This document shows positions 24,390 to 33,387 of a stretch of 64,000 nt of DNA, piece after piece. The notes under the pieces are model-generated. The model was not told where the DNA came from. It did no database searches and saw only the letters and a list, made by a program, of their open reading frames with translations. Both the position numbers and the translations under genes were made by a program. Origin of the DNA: Eutrophobius brisbanensis (GTDB lineage: Bacteria; Pseudomonadota; Gammaproteobacteria; Eutrophobiales; Eutrophobiaceae); assembly GCA_038131795.1 (NCBI GenBank), contig JAYPQE010000003.1, forward strand, positions 2,294,001 through 2,358,000. Reading direction: 5' to 3'. Every line of letters starts with the position of its first letter. Position 1 is the stretch's first letter.

Positions 24390-25142
24390 ATGAACACGGG
24401 AAATAACGTTTTTGTTACATTGATCGTTGCAATTTTTACTGTGGGTTGTACAGGACTCCAGGCACAGCAACCGTATGAGATTTATTCTGGCGATCCCATC
24501 GTCGAGGCATTCCGAGATGTGGCTATCGCCTCAGTATCTGACGCCGTAGAGCAGGTTACAGGGGAGTCAGGTGTGATGAATTATGACATGAGACCTGTGG
24601 TTGGTAGGGCTGTCGTCGGGCGTGCCACCACCACGCTGTTTAAAAAATTGCCGAGCAGTGCCGATCCTTCTGAATCGAATCTCAGCCATGTGCTGGAAAT
24701 GATTGATAACGCCGATGTTGGGGAGGTAGGTGTCATCGTTGTGGAAGACGGTCTCAATGCCACCGGTATAGGTGGACTTATGGCCACCGGTGCGGTGTCA
24801 CGCAATATGGGCGGCATGATCATTGACGGCGGTGTGCGGGATGTGGATGAAATAACGGGACTGGGTCTACCGGTATTTGGACGTAGCTATACGCCGACTA
24901 CTGCAGTGGGCCGCTATACCACGGTAAGCCACGATGAGCCGGTTCATTGTGCAGGTGTAACCGTCAGGCCGGGCGACATAATTGTCGGCGGGATAGACGG
25001 GGTGGTCGTTGTGCCGCAGCAGCATGCCGCACAGGTACTGAAAGTTGCCCAGGAGATTGATGAGCGCGAGGCCGCCATGGTGCCGTATATCCTGGAGCTT
25101 AAATCTATTAAGAAGGCTGTTGAGCAGTTCAACAGGTTGTAA
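24390..25142 (+). CDS. Exported RraA/HMG-aldolase-like protein
   Basis: Protein of 250 residues: N-terminal hydrophobic export signal (residues 1-25, with a Cys in TVGCTG that is a poor lipobox), then the RraA-like fold. Diagnostic are VSDAVEQ near the start, IGGLMATGA, and GGMIIDGGVRDVDEI, where the Asp and Arg correspond to the metal- and substrate-binding DG-x-x-RD motif of 4-hydroxy-4-methyl-2-oxoglutarate/oxaloacetate aldolases. Those enzymes are normally cytosolic, so the signal peptide is odd. A good GGAGG ribosome site lies before the ATG. Confidence 0.8.
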   Translation: MNTGNNVFVTLIVAIFTVGCTGLQAQQPYEIYSGDPIVEAFRDVAIASVSDAVEQVTGESGVMNYDMRPVVGRAVVGRATTTLFKKLPSSADPSESNLSHVLEMIDNADVGEVGVIVVEDGLNATGIGGLMATGAVSRNMGGMIIDGGVRDVDEITGLGLPVFGRSYTPTTAVGRYTTVSHDEPVHCAGVTVRPGDIIVGGIDGVVVVPQQHAAQVLKVAQEIDEREAAMVPYILELKSIKKAVEQFNRL

Positions 25143-25180
25143 CCTGCAGTCAGGGTTATATCTGATATTTCTCTCAAATA

Positions 25181-25196
25181 TTTTTTACTCTGACCC
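25181..25196 (-). repeat. Single arm of the dispersed repeat
   Basis: TTTTTTACTCTGACCC, the reverse arm alone, about 40 bases after the stop of the RraA-like gene and 64 bases before the next gene. Confidence 0.6.
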
Positions 25197-25259
25197 TCAT
25201 TTGCAGCTAAAATTATCATTAAATTATAACTAGTTATAAGGACAATCAGGAGAAAAACC

Positions 25260-26006
25260 ATGTTCCGTACCAATACCATAGTATATGTACTTGTATTTGC
25301 CCTGAGTTCAATCACAGGCAATGCCTTTGCCCAGAACCCGCCAGCCTATGCTACTGCTGCGGTTGCCGACAGTTCACGTCCCGCTGAACAGCGTGCCGAT
25401 GACGCCGCACGCATGCCAGCCACTGTCATTGCCTTTGCCATGGTCAAGCCTGGTTCCGTGGTTGCGGAAGTCCGCCCCGGTCGCGGTTATTACACCCGTA
25501 TCATTTCCAAGGCAGTTGGTGCCAACGGCAAACTCTATTCAGTCGACAGCGCTGAGCGCGTGGAGGCCAGGCCCAACCGTATGGATGGTATCAAGGCCAT
25601 TGCCGCCGAGGCAGGGTATTCCAATATCACAGTGATGACACCACCTTTTGCCACCCTGGCTGAAGTGGGTGAGCCGCTGGATGTGGTCTGGACCACCAAC
25701 GGTTACCACGACATGATCAACGGCCAGACGGCTGAAGAAATGGCCGCCTATAATAAGAGTGTGTTTCGTGCACTGAAGTCAGGTGGGTATTATTTTATTC
25801 TTGACCATGCCGCACAGGTAGGCACCGGGCTGTCTGCTACAGATACCATTCATCGTATTGATCCCGAAGCCGTGAAGGAGCAGGTACTGGCAGCAGGGTT
25901 TGAGCTTGATGCTGAAGGTGATGCCCTGGAACGCGCCAATGATGACCGCACCACCCAGGGTAAATTTGAAAACTCACAGTTCATGCTGAGGTTCCGCAAA
26001 CCTTAA
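25260..26006 (+). CDS. Exported SAM-methyltransferase-like protein
   Basis: Protein of 248 residues with a clear signal peptide (residues 1-24, ending AFAQ) followed by a class I methyltransferase fold. Motif I reads VVAEVRPGRGYYTRII in place of the usual D-x-G-x-G-x-G, keeping G-x-G and the acidic residue. DVVWTTNGYHDM stands at motif IV and LKSGGYYFILDHA at motif VI. This is a known but uncharacterised group of periplasmic methyltransferase homologues; how SAM would be supplied outside the cytoplasm is unclear, so it may have another ligand. AGGAG lies nine bases before the ATG. Confidence 0.8.
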   Translation: MFRTNTIVYVLVFALSSITGNAFAQNPPAYATAAVADSSRPAEQRADDAARMPATVIAFAMVKPGSVVAEVRPGRGYYTRIISKAVGANGKLYSVDSAERVEARPNRMDGIKAIAAEAGYSNITVMTPPFATLAEVGEPLDVVWTTNGYHDMINGQTAEEMAAYNKSVFRALKSGGYYFILDHAAQVGTGLSATDTIHRIDPEAVKEQVLAAGFELDAEGDALERANDDRTTQGKFENSQFMLRFRKP

Positions 26007-26016
26007 TTTACAAAGA

Positions 26017-26056
26017 GGTCAGAGTCCTTTTTATGAAATATTAAGGACTCTGATCC
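26017..26056. repeat. Dispersed repeat, hairpin copy between two genes
   Basis: GGTCAGAGTCCTT (26017-26029) faces AAGGACTCTGATCC (26043-26056) with one extra base, a 13-bp stem. It sits just after the methyltransferase-like gene and ends ten bases before the ATG of the next gene, so it could terminate one and also influence translation of the other. Confidence 0.75.
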
Positions 26057-26066
26057 CGGTATTTTT

Positions 26067-26801
26067 ATGTTTTCTTCTTCACAACATCCGGACCATAAGC
26101 CACGGCCATTCGTGGATCTACTGGTGAGTATCGTCATTCCATCAGTGATTCTCATGAAATTTAGTGGCGATGAGCACCTGGGGAGCGTCAATGCCCTGTT
26201 GATTGGGCTGGCCTTTCCTTTAGGTTGGGGTCTCTTCGAACTGGTCCGTTACCATAAGAAAAACTTTATTGCAGTCCTGGGTTTAATCAGTGTGGGGCTC
26301 ACTGGTGGTATTGGGCTTTTTGAAATAGATGCCCAATGGCTGGCGGTGAAAGAGGCGTCAATCCCTGCCATCATTGGCCTGGCAGTGTTGATTTCCACCA
26401 GGACCAAATACCCGTTAATACGCACCTTGCTCTATAACCCCAATGTGCTGGATGTGGACAAAATCCATACCGCCCTGGAAACTAATCACCAGGTGGAAGA
26501 GTTTGATAAGCGGCTGTTAAATGCCACCTACTTTTTTTCCGGCACGTTTCTGTTTTCATCCATTATGAACTATGTGCTGGCAAGATGGATCGTCACCAGT
26601 CCTTCCGGCACACAGGCATTCAATGAAGAACTGGGGCGTATGACCTTGTTGAGTTATCCCATGATAGCCATACCGTCCACCATTATGATGATGTTTATCT
26701 TTTATTATCTTTGGCGGACCATACGCCGGTTAACGGGGTTTACCCTTGAAGAGTGTATGCCCCCCCACTTGTTGGAAGAACATGAAAAGAGTGACAGTTA
26801 A
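26067..26801 (+). CDS. VC0807-like integral membrane protein
   Basis: Protein of 244 residues with about six hydrophobic helices and no large soluble domain, resembling the VC0807 family of gammaproteobacterial membrane proteins of unknown function. Recognisable are VDLLVSIVIPSVILMKFS near the N-terminus and FDKRLLNATYFFSGTFLFS in the middle. The start lies only ten bases behind a 13-bp hairpin, with no good ribosome site. It converges with the heme A synthase gene, 20 bases between the stops. Confidence 0.75.
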   Translation: MFSSSQHPDHKPRPFVDLLVSIVIPSVILMKFSGDEHLGSVNALLIGLAFPLGWGLFELVRYHKKNFIAVLGLISVGLTGGIGLFEIDAQWLAVKEASIPAIIGLAVLISTRTKYPLIRTLLYNPNVLDVDKIHTALETNHQVEEFDKRLLNATYFFSGTFLFSSIMNYVLARWIVTSPSGTQAFNEELGRMTLLSYPMIAIPSTIMMMFIFYYLWRTIRRLTGFTLEECMPPHLLEEHEKSDS

Positions 26802-26821
26802 CTAAATATAAAAATAATAAG

Positions 26822-27862
26822 TTAACTATTACTTAAATTATTACGCCCCAATGCATGCACGCCCCAGGTGGTGGCGATGACTAACAGCGCCCCGATTGCC
26901 TGGTGCAGTACTGCATAAATGATATTAACGCTGGTTACCACGGTGACGATACCGACTACTATCTGGGTACCAAAGGTGCTGTGTATAGCAATGGATGCGG
27001 GTCTGCATTGTTTGCGTATGCGCCTGGCCAGCACAATCAGAAAACCCACCGTCACCCAGGCCCACCACCGGTGGATAAAATGGACCACAACGGGATGGTT
27101 ATTGATCAGGTTCCAGACACCGTTTGACCAGTCTATCCCAGCGGGTATTAGCGAGCCGTTCATTAATGGCCAGGTATTGGAGAGAAAACCGGCATTGAGT
27201 CCCGCGGTATAGGCCCCGAATAACAGTTGAATAAATAATATTCCGAGTACGGCCAGGCCAAAGCCTGTGAGGCGCGCGGGGCCGCTTTTATCTTTGGCAT
27301 ATTGCCTGAGATCCAGTGCTGTCCACACCAGGCCACCCAGGATAACAAAGGCCATCAATAAATGGGTTGCCAGGCGAAAGTGGCTGACGTCTGTGCGCTC
27401 TGTTAACCCTGATGAGACCATCCACCAGCCTATGAACCCCTGCATACCACCTAATACAAGCAGTCCAATGAGTCGCCCACCATAACCCGGTGGTATGGCC
27501 CGTTTAATGGCGAACCAGGCCAGGGGCAGGGCGAAGGCCAGGCCTATTAATCGACCCAACAGTCTATGTACCCATTCCCAGAAATAGATGAATTTGAACT
27601 CTTCCAGGGTCATGCCCGCCGGGCCTGCAACTTGAATGTATTCGGGGATGAGTTTGTATTTTTCGAATTCTGACTCCCAGGCCTCTGCACTCAATGGAGG
27701 GATGGCGCCGGTAATGGGTTTCCACTCAGTGATTGAAAGACCGGATTCGGTGAGGCGGGTAATCCCGCCGACCACCACCATGATAAATACCAGCATGGCA
27801 ACGACATTGAGCCAGTTGGAGATGGCAATGGGGTGGTGAGTCAATTTGGCAGTGTCATTCAT
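26822..27862 (-). CDS. ctaA: Heme A synthase (COX15/CtaA type)
   Basis: Inner-membrane enzyme that oxidises the C8 methyl of heme O to give heme A for cytochrome aa3 oxidase. Starting at MNDTAKL gives 346 residues; a start 13 codons earlier is possible. Eight hydrophobic helices; family motifs GGITRLTESGLSITEWKP, FKFIYFWEWVHRLLGR, DVSHFRLATHL, VVHFIHRWWAW and VLHQAIGALL hold the four conserved His that bind the two hemes. It belongs to the proteobacterial/mitochondrial type 2 form. No ctaB or cytochrome oxidase genes lie in the window. Confidence 0.93.
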   Translation of the reverse strand: MNDTAKLTHHPIAISNWLNVVAMLVFIMVVVGGITRLTESGLSITEWKPITGAIPPLSAEAWESEFEKYKLIPEYIQVAGPAGMTLEEFKFIYFWEWVHRLLGRLIGLAFALPLAWFAIKRAIPPGYGGRLIGLLVLGGMQGFIGWWMVSSGLTERTDVSHFRLATHLLMAFVILGGLVWTALDLRQYAKDKSGPARLTGFGLAVLGILFIQLLFGAYTAGLNAGFLSNTWPLMNGSLIPAGIDWSNGVWNLINNHPVVVHFIHRWWAWVTVGFLIVLARRIRKQCRPASIAIHSTFGTQIVVGIVTVVTSVNIIYAVLHQAIGALLVIATTWGVHALGRNNLSNS

Positions 27863-27968
27863 TATTGATATGTGTTTATTTAATAGCCCATAGTATATCA
27901 ATATTAGATGATTATCATCATGCAGGCGTGGTCAATTCATTGAAGTATATTATGTGTCAGTACAGACC

Positions 27969-29207
27969 CTATTGATTGGAACTAGTTTCTTCAGGGCTTT
28001 CGTGCCATCGCATTGCAAGATAGAACATGAATAGTGCCATACCGGCGCATAGACTCTGGCCACCTACGATGGGTGAAGAGGTTCCGTCAAAGGCAAATCC
28101 AACCGGAACGGCGAATAGAACAGAAAAGATTGTCGATACAGAACCAATGATAGAAGCGGCAAAACCCGCAATCATACCCATGGGTTCCATAGCAAGTGCA
28201 TTGATGTTTCCCATAATCAAGCCAAGCATACAAAAACAAACACACAGTTGAGCAACAAAGATATAGAACCGGGCATCTCCTGTAACCAGATCAAAGTGTA
28301 ACGAGACAAAAACGGTAGTAGCAGATAAAAATTGAATAATGAGTGCCGAAATCGCTAACTTGTGCATACCCAATCGCATGACGAGATTGGCATTTAAAAA
28401 ACTGGCAGCCGCAGTAAAAAGTGCGGCGATCCCAAACCAGAATGGGACAGATCCTGGCCGCTGAAAAGTCACGTTAAACACCTGTGCAAGGGCCGACTGG
28501 TATACCAGTAATTGTGCCATGGTGAAAGACAGGGTAAGTGTGTAGCAGACTACACTACGATTACCTAGTACCGTGATTAATGCCTGGAACAAACTTTTAG
28601 GAGTGGGTGGGCGACGTTTCTCTTTTGGATGGGTCTCCGGTTGTCTCAGTGTCAGCCACCCACCTGCTATGACGGCGATAATGACAAAACTGATAAATAT
28701 TCCTCGCCAGTTGCTGAAGTGGATAATTGCAGCACCGATGGATGGGGCAATCGCTGGTACCAGTACGAAAACTGTCATGACAAAGGACATGAGCCTTGCC
28801 ATTGCCCTTCCCGAATAGAGATCGCGCACCATTGCCAGGGTCACAATCCGTGCACTGGAACCACCTATCCCCATCATCACACGTGAGACAAGCAAATGAC
28901 CTATATCAGTGGTGTACGAGCCATAGATCGCTGAGAGTAAATAAACCATAAGTCCGGCAATGATGACAGGTTTGCGACCCAGGGCGTCTGAGAGTGGACC
29001 GACAAATAAAGTACCGACACCCATACCAAGTACAAAACTGGTGACAATCAACTGAGCACGATTGACATCATCGGGTGTCATTTCCCTGGCAATGTCCGGT
29101 ATGGCAGGCAGAATTGCACTGGTTGTATAACCAAGTGTGGCAAAAAGCAATCCCAGTACTACGATAAATTCGGATTGCTTTAAGGGCTTTTCAGGGGCAA
29201 ACAACAT
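27969..29207 (-). CDS. Bcr/CflA-type MFS drug exporter
   Basis: Major facilitator with 12 hydrophobic helices, 412 residues. Typical of the Bcr/CflA group: LPAIPDIAREM in loop 1, GMGVGTLFVGPLSDALGRKPVIIAG (motif A), SRVMMGIGGSSARIV, and AIAPSIGAAIIHF. It most likely pumps out a small amphipathic compound by proton antiport. It is transcribed alone and divergent from the GMC oxidoreductase gene. Confidence 0.87.
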   Translation of the reverse strand: MLFAPEKPLKQSEFIVVLGLLFATLGYTTSAILPAIPDIAREMTPDDVNRAQLIVTSFVLGMGVGTLFVGPLSDALGRKPVIIAGLMVYLLSAIYGSYTTDIGHLLVSRVMMGIGGSSARIVTLAMVRDLYSGRAMARLMSFVMTVFVLVPAIAPSIGAAIIHFSNWRGIFISFVIIAVIAGGWLTLRQPETHPKEKRRPPTPKSLFQALITVLGNRSVVCYTLTLSFTMAQLLVYQSALAQVFNVTFQRPGSVPFWFGIAALFTAAASFLNANLVMRLGMHKLAISALIIQFLSATTVFVSLHFDLVTGDARFYIFVAQLCVCFCMLGLIMGNINALAMEPMGMIAGFAASIIGSVSTIFSVLFAVPVGFAFDGTSSPIVGGQSLCAGMALFMFYLAMRWHESPEETSSNQ

Positions 29208-29365
29208 GGTTAATTATAAAGGACTTAATCATCATGAAGAATGTTTCTTATCGGTTAAGTATTGAATGGCGAGACTGATGTATCTTGTAATTAAAGGTAT
29301 AGCAGACTGAATACTACATAGTGATTCAATGTTCTTTTTTGCCAGTGACCCTTTATAATTGTCAT

Positions 29366-30982
29366 ATGTCAGATTTAAATCATTACGATTTTATCATCAT
29401 AGGGGCCGGTAGTGCGGGCTGTGTGCTCGCCAATCGTTTATCTAAAGATGCCAGTAATAATGTATTGCTGGTTGAGGCCGGTGGCAAGGATGATTATTTC
29501 TGGATCGATATCCCGGTAGGATATCTTTTCACTATCAGCAACCCACGTACAGACTGGTGTTATAAGACCGAACCTGATCCGGGTTTAAATGGCCGTAGTA
29601 TCGCCTATGCCAGGGGCAAGGTCCTGGGAGGATGCTCTTCCATTAATGCCATGTTATACATGCGCGGCCAGCAGGGGGATTATGATCACTGGGCCGGGTT
29701 AGGTAATGAAGGCTGGGGCTGGGAGGACGTGCTGCCCGTTTTTAAACACTCGGAGGATTATCAGCACGGTGCGGATGATTATCATGGTAGTGGCGGCGAG
29801 CTCAGGGTGGAGGAGAGCCGGGTCAGTTGGGAGATCCTGGATGCCTGGCGCGAAGGGGCGGCGGAGTATGGTATACCCAGGATAGATGAATTTAACCGGG
29901 GGGACAATTTTGGCAATGCCTATTTCCAGGTTAATCAGAAAAGAGGTGTGCGCTGGAGTGCAGTGGATGCCTTTTTAAAACCTGCCATGCATCGTAACAA
30001 CCTCACCGTCATCACCAATGCCCAGGTGACAAAGTTAAATATTGATGCAGAGGAAAATTCAAAACGTATAACCGGGATAGAATTGATTACAAACAAGGGT
30101 GGGCGGCAGACCATCAGCGCCCATAAAGAGGTGGTCCTGGCCGCAGGTTCCATTGGCTCTCCCCAACTCTTGCAGGTTTCAGGTATCGGTCCTGCCGAAT
30201 TACTTCAGGAAACCGGTGTGCAATGTATTCATGACCTGCCCGGTGTAGGGGAGAACCTGCATGACCATTTGCAGATACGAACCATATATAAGGTTAAGAA
30301 TACAGTAACGTTAAACCAGCGCTTTCATTCTATATTTGGAAAGGTCGCCATGGGTCTTGAGTACTTTTTATTCAAGAAAGGTCCGTTAACCATGCCACCC
30401 TCACAACTGGGTGCCTTTGGCAAGAGTGACCCCACCCAGGAGAGCGCCAATATAGAATGGCATGTGCAGCCCCTGTCACTGGATCACTTTGGCGCGCCAC
30501 TACATAGATTTAATGCCATTACCCCTTCGGTGTGTAACCTGCGTCCCACCAGCCGTGGTCATGTGCGCATCAAGAGTGATGATGTGAATGACTACCCGGC
30601 CATTACCCTTAATTATCTGTCCACGGCAGAAGACAAGCAGGTGGCCATAGACAGCCTCAAGGTGACGCGGGGGATCATGGCAACCAGGGCGCTGGCACCT
30701 TTCTCTCCCGAGGAGTGGAAGCCTGGCCCCGGAATAATGTCGGATGAAGACCTGTTAGCTGCTGCGGGGGATCTGGGGGCGACGATCTTTCACCCGGTGG
30801 GAACCTGCAAGATGGGCAATGACCCCATGGCGGTGGTGAGTGACCGCCTGAAGGTGCATGGTGTTGAAGGCTTGCGGGTGATTGATGCCTCCATCATGCC
30901 GCGCATTACGTCAGGAAATACCCATGCACCGACGACCATGATTGCTGAGAAGGGCGCGGAGTTTATATTGGCTGATAATTAA
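29366..30982 (+). CDS. GMC-family FAD oxidoreductase (choline dehydrogenase-like)
   Basis: Flavoprotein of 538 residues when started at MSDLNHYDF, which fits the family; a 15-codon longer reading is less likely. FAD-binding IIIGAGSAGCVLANRLS at the N-terminus, GMC signature GGCSSINAMLYMRGQQGDYD, second signature region with GSIGSPQLLQVSGIGP, and catalytic His in FHPVGTCKMG and SGNTHAPTTMIAEKGA. It oxidises an alcohol to an aldehyde; the substrate could be choline or another primary alcohol. No betaine aldehyde dehydrogenase is adjacent, so betaine synthesis is not supported. Confidence 0.9.
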   Translation: MSDLNHYDFIIIGAGSAGCVLANRLSKDASNNVLLVEAGGKDDYFWIDIPVGYLFTISNPRTDWCYKTEPDPGLNGRSIAYARGKVLGGCSSINAMLYMRGQQGDYDHWAGLGNEGWGWEDVLPVFKHSEDYQHGADDYHGSGGELRVEESRVSWEILDAWREGAAEYGIPRIDEFNRGDNFGNAYFQVNQKRGVRWSAVDAFLKPAMHRNNLTVITNAQVTKLNIDAEENSKRITGIELITNKGGRQTISAHKEVVLAAGSIGSPQLLQVSGIGPAELLQETGVQCIHDLPGVGENLHDHLQIRTIYKVKNTVTLNQRFHSIFGKVAMGLEYFLFKKGPLTMPPSQLGAFGKSDPTQESANIEWHVQPLSLDHFGAPLHRFNAITPSVCNLRPTSRGHVRIKSDDVNDYPAITLNYLSTAEDKQVAIDSLKVTRGIMATRALAPFSPEEWKPGPGIMSDEDLLAAAGDLGATIFHPVGTCKMGNDPMAVVSDRLKVHGVEGLRVIDASIMPRITSGNTHAPTTMIAEKGAEFILADN

Positions 30983-31004
30983 GGTTGCCCGGTAGTAGAA
31001 ACTT

Positions 31005-31098
31005 CGTCATGCCGGGCTTGACCCGGCATCCAATCGGTTAGAGTGTCCACGAAGTGGACGGTTTGTATGACTGGATTCCCGCCTTCGCGGGAATGACG
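31005..31098. repeat. Mosaic of REP-like palindromes between convergent genes
   Basis: Three palindromes in a row: CGTCATGCCGGGC...GCCCGGCATCC-like unit at 31005-31031, a short GTCCAC/GTGGAC hairpin near 31045-31060, and GGATTCCCGCC...GGCGGGAATGACG-like unit at 31073-31098 in inverted orientation. The outer ends (CGTCAT and ATGACG) match, as in BIME-type composites. This is the same family that sits inside lhr, here in the expected extragenic place between convergent stops. Confidence 0.82.
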
Positions 31099-31137
31099 AA
31101 TTGAGATGAGGGAATGGCGGTGGAATAGACTTTTACT

Positions 31138-32991
31138 TTAGTGATCAATAGCCTGTTCGATCTGTGCGGCCGGTCCAAAACCTTCTGGTTCACGTACACT
31201 GTCCACCATGTCTTTGACTTCCTGGCTGGGTTCATCAAACAGTGGTGTTAAGGCAATACACACACCAAAGTTTAAAAGCATACCGATCACACCAATGCCC
31301 TGGGGATTGATTCCCTGTTCAAACAGGCCAAACGTCCACGGTGCCATGCCGAAGGAGACCGAGGCGACGATATAGGAGCCGGTGAAGCCTATGCCCACCA
31401 GCATTCCCACTACAGCGGGGATGGTGCTGACCCGTTTGGAAAATACGCCCATGACCAGCACCGGGAAGATACTGGACGCGGCGAGACCAAAGGCAAACGC
31501 TACCACCTGGCCCACATACCCAAACGGGTAGATACCAAAGATCCCTGCAATCACCACGGCAACGCCAATTACCGCCCGCCCTACCAGCAAACGTTGTTTT
31601 TCTGTGGATTTGGGATTGATGATTCGGTAGTAGAGGTCGTGGCCGACGGCAGAGGAGATCACCAGCAACAGACCACTGGCTGTGGATAATGCGGCGGCCA
31701 GACCCCCTGCGGCCAGAAAGGCGATGATCCAGGCAGATAACTCTGCCATCTCTGGTGTGGCCAATACGGTGATGTCACGGTCCGGCCCGCTCAGGCCCAT
31801 GTTGGTTAATACCTGACGGCCATCGGTGCCACTGTTGCCATTACTGTTTATCCAGTCCTGGTGATCACTCTGAATATCCAGCATTTCTGCCATACTCAGC
31901 GAACCGGTACGAAAGATCTCATTATCCTCACCGGCGGAATAACGCACCACGCCGTCACCATCATCCAGCCAGTAGATGAGTCCGGTCTGTTCCCAGTTGT
32001 TATACCATGCCGGCAGGGTCTCGGTGGTGGCACCGTTTAAGCTCTCGATCATGAAGTAGCGGGCAAAGGCCGCGGTGGCAGGTGCAGTAAGATATAAAAT
32101 GGCGATAAAGAACAGCGCCCACATGGCACTCCAACGGGCGGCGCGGACATTCTTGACTGTATAAAAACGTACCAGCACATGGGGCAGGCCGGCGGTACCC
32201 GCCATCAAGGCCAGGGTCACAAAAAATACATTGACCTTGTCCCAGCTGCCCACAAAGGTATCGGTATAACTTAAAAACCCCAGATCCTGTTGAATGAGGT
32301 TTAACCGCTCCAGCAGGTAAACCGTTTGTCCGCCGGCGAACTCTGGTTTCAGTGTGGCGCCCATGGCAATAGAAGGCACCGGTATGCCGGTGAGTTTGAT
32401 GGAGATGGCAATGGCGACGATCAAGTAGGCCGTAATCAATACCCAGTACTGGGCCACCTGGGTCCAGGTGATACTCTTCATCCCGCCCAGGGTGGCATAA
32501 ATAAAGACTATAGCCATACCGAATATAACGCCGGTATTGATATCCACTTCCAGAAAGCGGCTGAAGACAATACCCACACCGCGCATCTGTCCGGCCACGT
32601 AGATAAAGCAGATGAACAGCGCACAGACGACGGCCACTACCCTGGCTGTATCAGATTCAAATCGCTGACCGACGAAATCCGGCATGGTGAAGTGGCCATA
32701 CTTGCGAAGGTACGGGGCCAGCAGTAAGGCCAGTAGGACATAACCACCCGTCCAGCCCATTAAATACACACCACCGGCATAACCCATAAAAGAGATTAAA
32801 CCGGCCATGGAAATAAATGAGGATGCGCTCATCCAGTCGGCGGCGGTAGCCATGCCGTTGGCCGTAGCGGGTATACCCTGACCGGCCACATAAAAGCCTT
32901 TGGTGTCACGTACCCGGGTGATCCAGGCGATAGTCAGGTAGAGGGTAAAGGTGATACCGACAAATAGAAATGTCCAGGCCTTGGTATCCAT
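31138..32991 (-). CDS. Sodium:solute symporter, VC_2705 subfamily
   Basis: SSS-family transporter of 617 residues, with 13 or more helices. It shows MATAADWMSASSFISMAGLISFMGYAGG near the N-terminus, where the Ser/Thr residues and AADW belong to the substrate and sodium site, and a large loop with YWLDDGDGVVRYSAG typical of the VC_2705 branch that pairs with a DUF4212 small subunit. The partner gene overlaps by one base upstream, so it is a two-subunit system. Relatives are related to acetate permease ActP; a small carboxylate is the likely substrate. Confidence 0.88.
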   Translation of the reverse strand: MDTKAWTFLFVGITFTLYLTIAWITRVRDTKGFYVAGQGIPATANGMATAADWMSASSFISMAGLISFMGYAGGVYLMGWTGGYVLLALLLAPYLRKYGHFTMPDFVGQRFESDTARVVAVVCALFICFIYVAGQMRGVGIVFSRFLEVDINTGVIFGMAIVFIYATLGGMKSITWTQVAQYWVLITAYLIVAIAISIKLTGIPVPSIAMGATLKPEFAGGQTVYLLERLNLIQQDLGFLSYTDTFVGSWDKVNVFFVTLALMAGTAGLPHVLVRFYTVKNVRAARWSAMWALFFIAILYLTAPATAAFARYFMIESLNGATTETLPAWYNNWEQTGLIYWLDDGDGVVRYSAGEDNEIFRTGSLSMAEMLDIQSDHQDWINSNGNSGTDGRQVLTNMGLSGPDRDITVLATPEMAELSAWIIAFLAAGGLAAALSTASGLLLVISSAVGHDLYYRIINPKSTEKQRLLVGRAVIGVAVVIAGIFGIYPFGYVGQVVAFAFGLAASSIFPVLVMGVFSKRVSTIPAVVGMLVGIGFTGSYIVASVSFGMAPWTFGLFEQGINPQGIGVIGMLLNFGVCIALTPLFDEPSQEVKDMVDSVREPEGFGPAAQIEQAIDH

Positions 32992-33329
32992 TATTGGGTT
33001 TCCTGGGATGAATCATCAGTGCCGGATTTTAACGACTCCAGAATGTCATGGTGCCTGCGGTCCAGCCGTTCCATAAAGATACAATACAATAATATACACA
33101 GTACAAAGACCATAATGCTGCCCTGTTGGGCGAACCAGAATCCCAGCGGGAAGCCGGTAAAGGGCAGGTTAAACTGATTGAGCCAGTCCGCGAATAATAC
33201 CCCGCAACCCAGTGATACCGTGGCCCAGATAATCAACAGTGCTGTGATCAGACGAAGGTTGTCACGCCAGTAGCGTTTCAAAGCGGCCTGGACTTCAGGT
33301 GAATGGTAATCGGGTTCTTTATCGGTCAT
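32991..33329 (-). CDS. DUF4212 small subunit of the sodium symporter
   Basis: Protein of 112 residues with two hydrophobic helices (ITALLIIWATVSLGCGVLF and QGSIMVFVLCILLYCIFM) and charged ends, as in the DUF4212 putative small subunit of solute:sodium symporters. It begins YWRDNLRLI-type just before helix 1, a family hallmark, and ends in a short cytosolic tail. Its stop overlaps the start of the large subunit by one base. Confidence 0.9.
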   Translation of the reverse strand: MTDKEPDYHSPEVQAALKRYWRDNLRLITALLIIWATVSLGCGVLFADWLNQFNLPFTGFPLGFWFAQQGSIMVFVLCILLYCIFMERLDRRHHDILESLKSGTDDSSQETQ

Positions 33330-33347
33330 GTAAATTCACAAAAGGAG

Positions 33348-33376
33348 CTGGAGTGATTAAAAAAAAATCACTCCAG
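33348..33376. terminator. 11-bp hairpin between lectin-like and symporter genes
   Basis: CTGGAGTGATT (33348-33358) and AATCACTCCAG (33366-33376) form a perfect stem around an A-rich loop. On the minus strand it follows the stop of the gene at 33388 and its loop is T-rich, with CTCCTTTTG behind. It probably separates that gene from the symporter operon. Confidence 0.65.
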
Positions 33377-33387
33377 CCTTTTAATAT

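Noticed and set aside
29366..30982. Assigning the GMC protein as betA
   Set aside because: The family match is clear, but no betB, betI or choline transporter is adjacent, so the choline substrate is unsupported.
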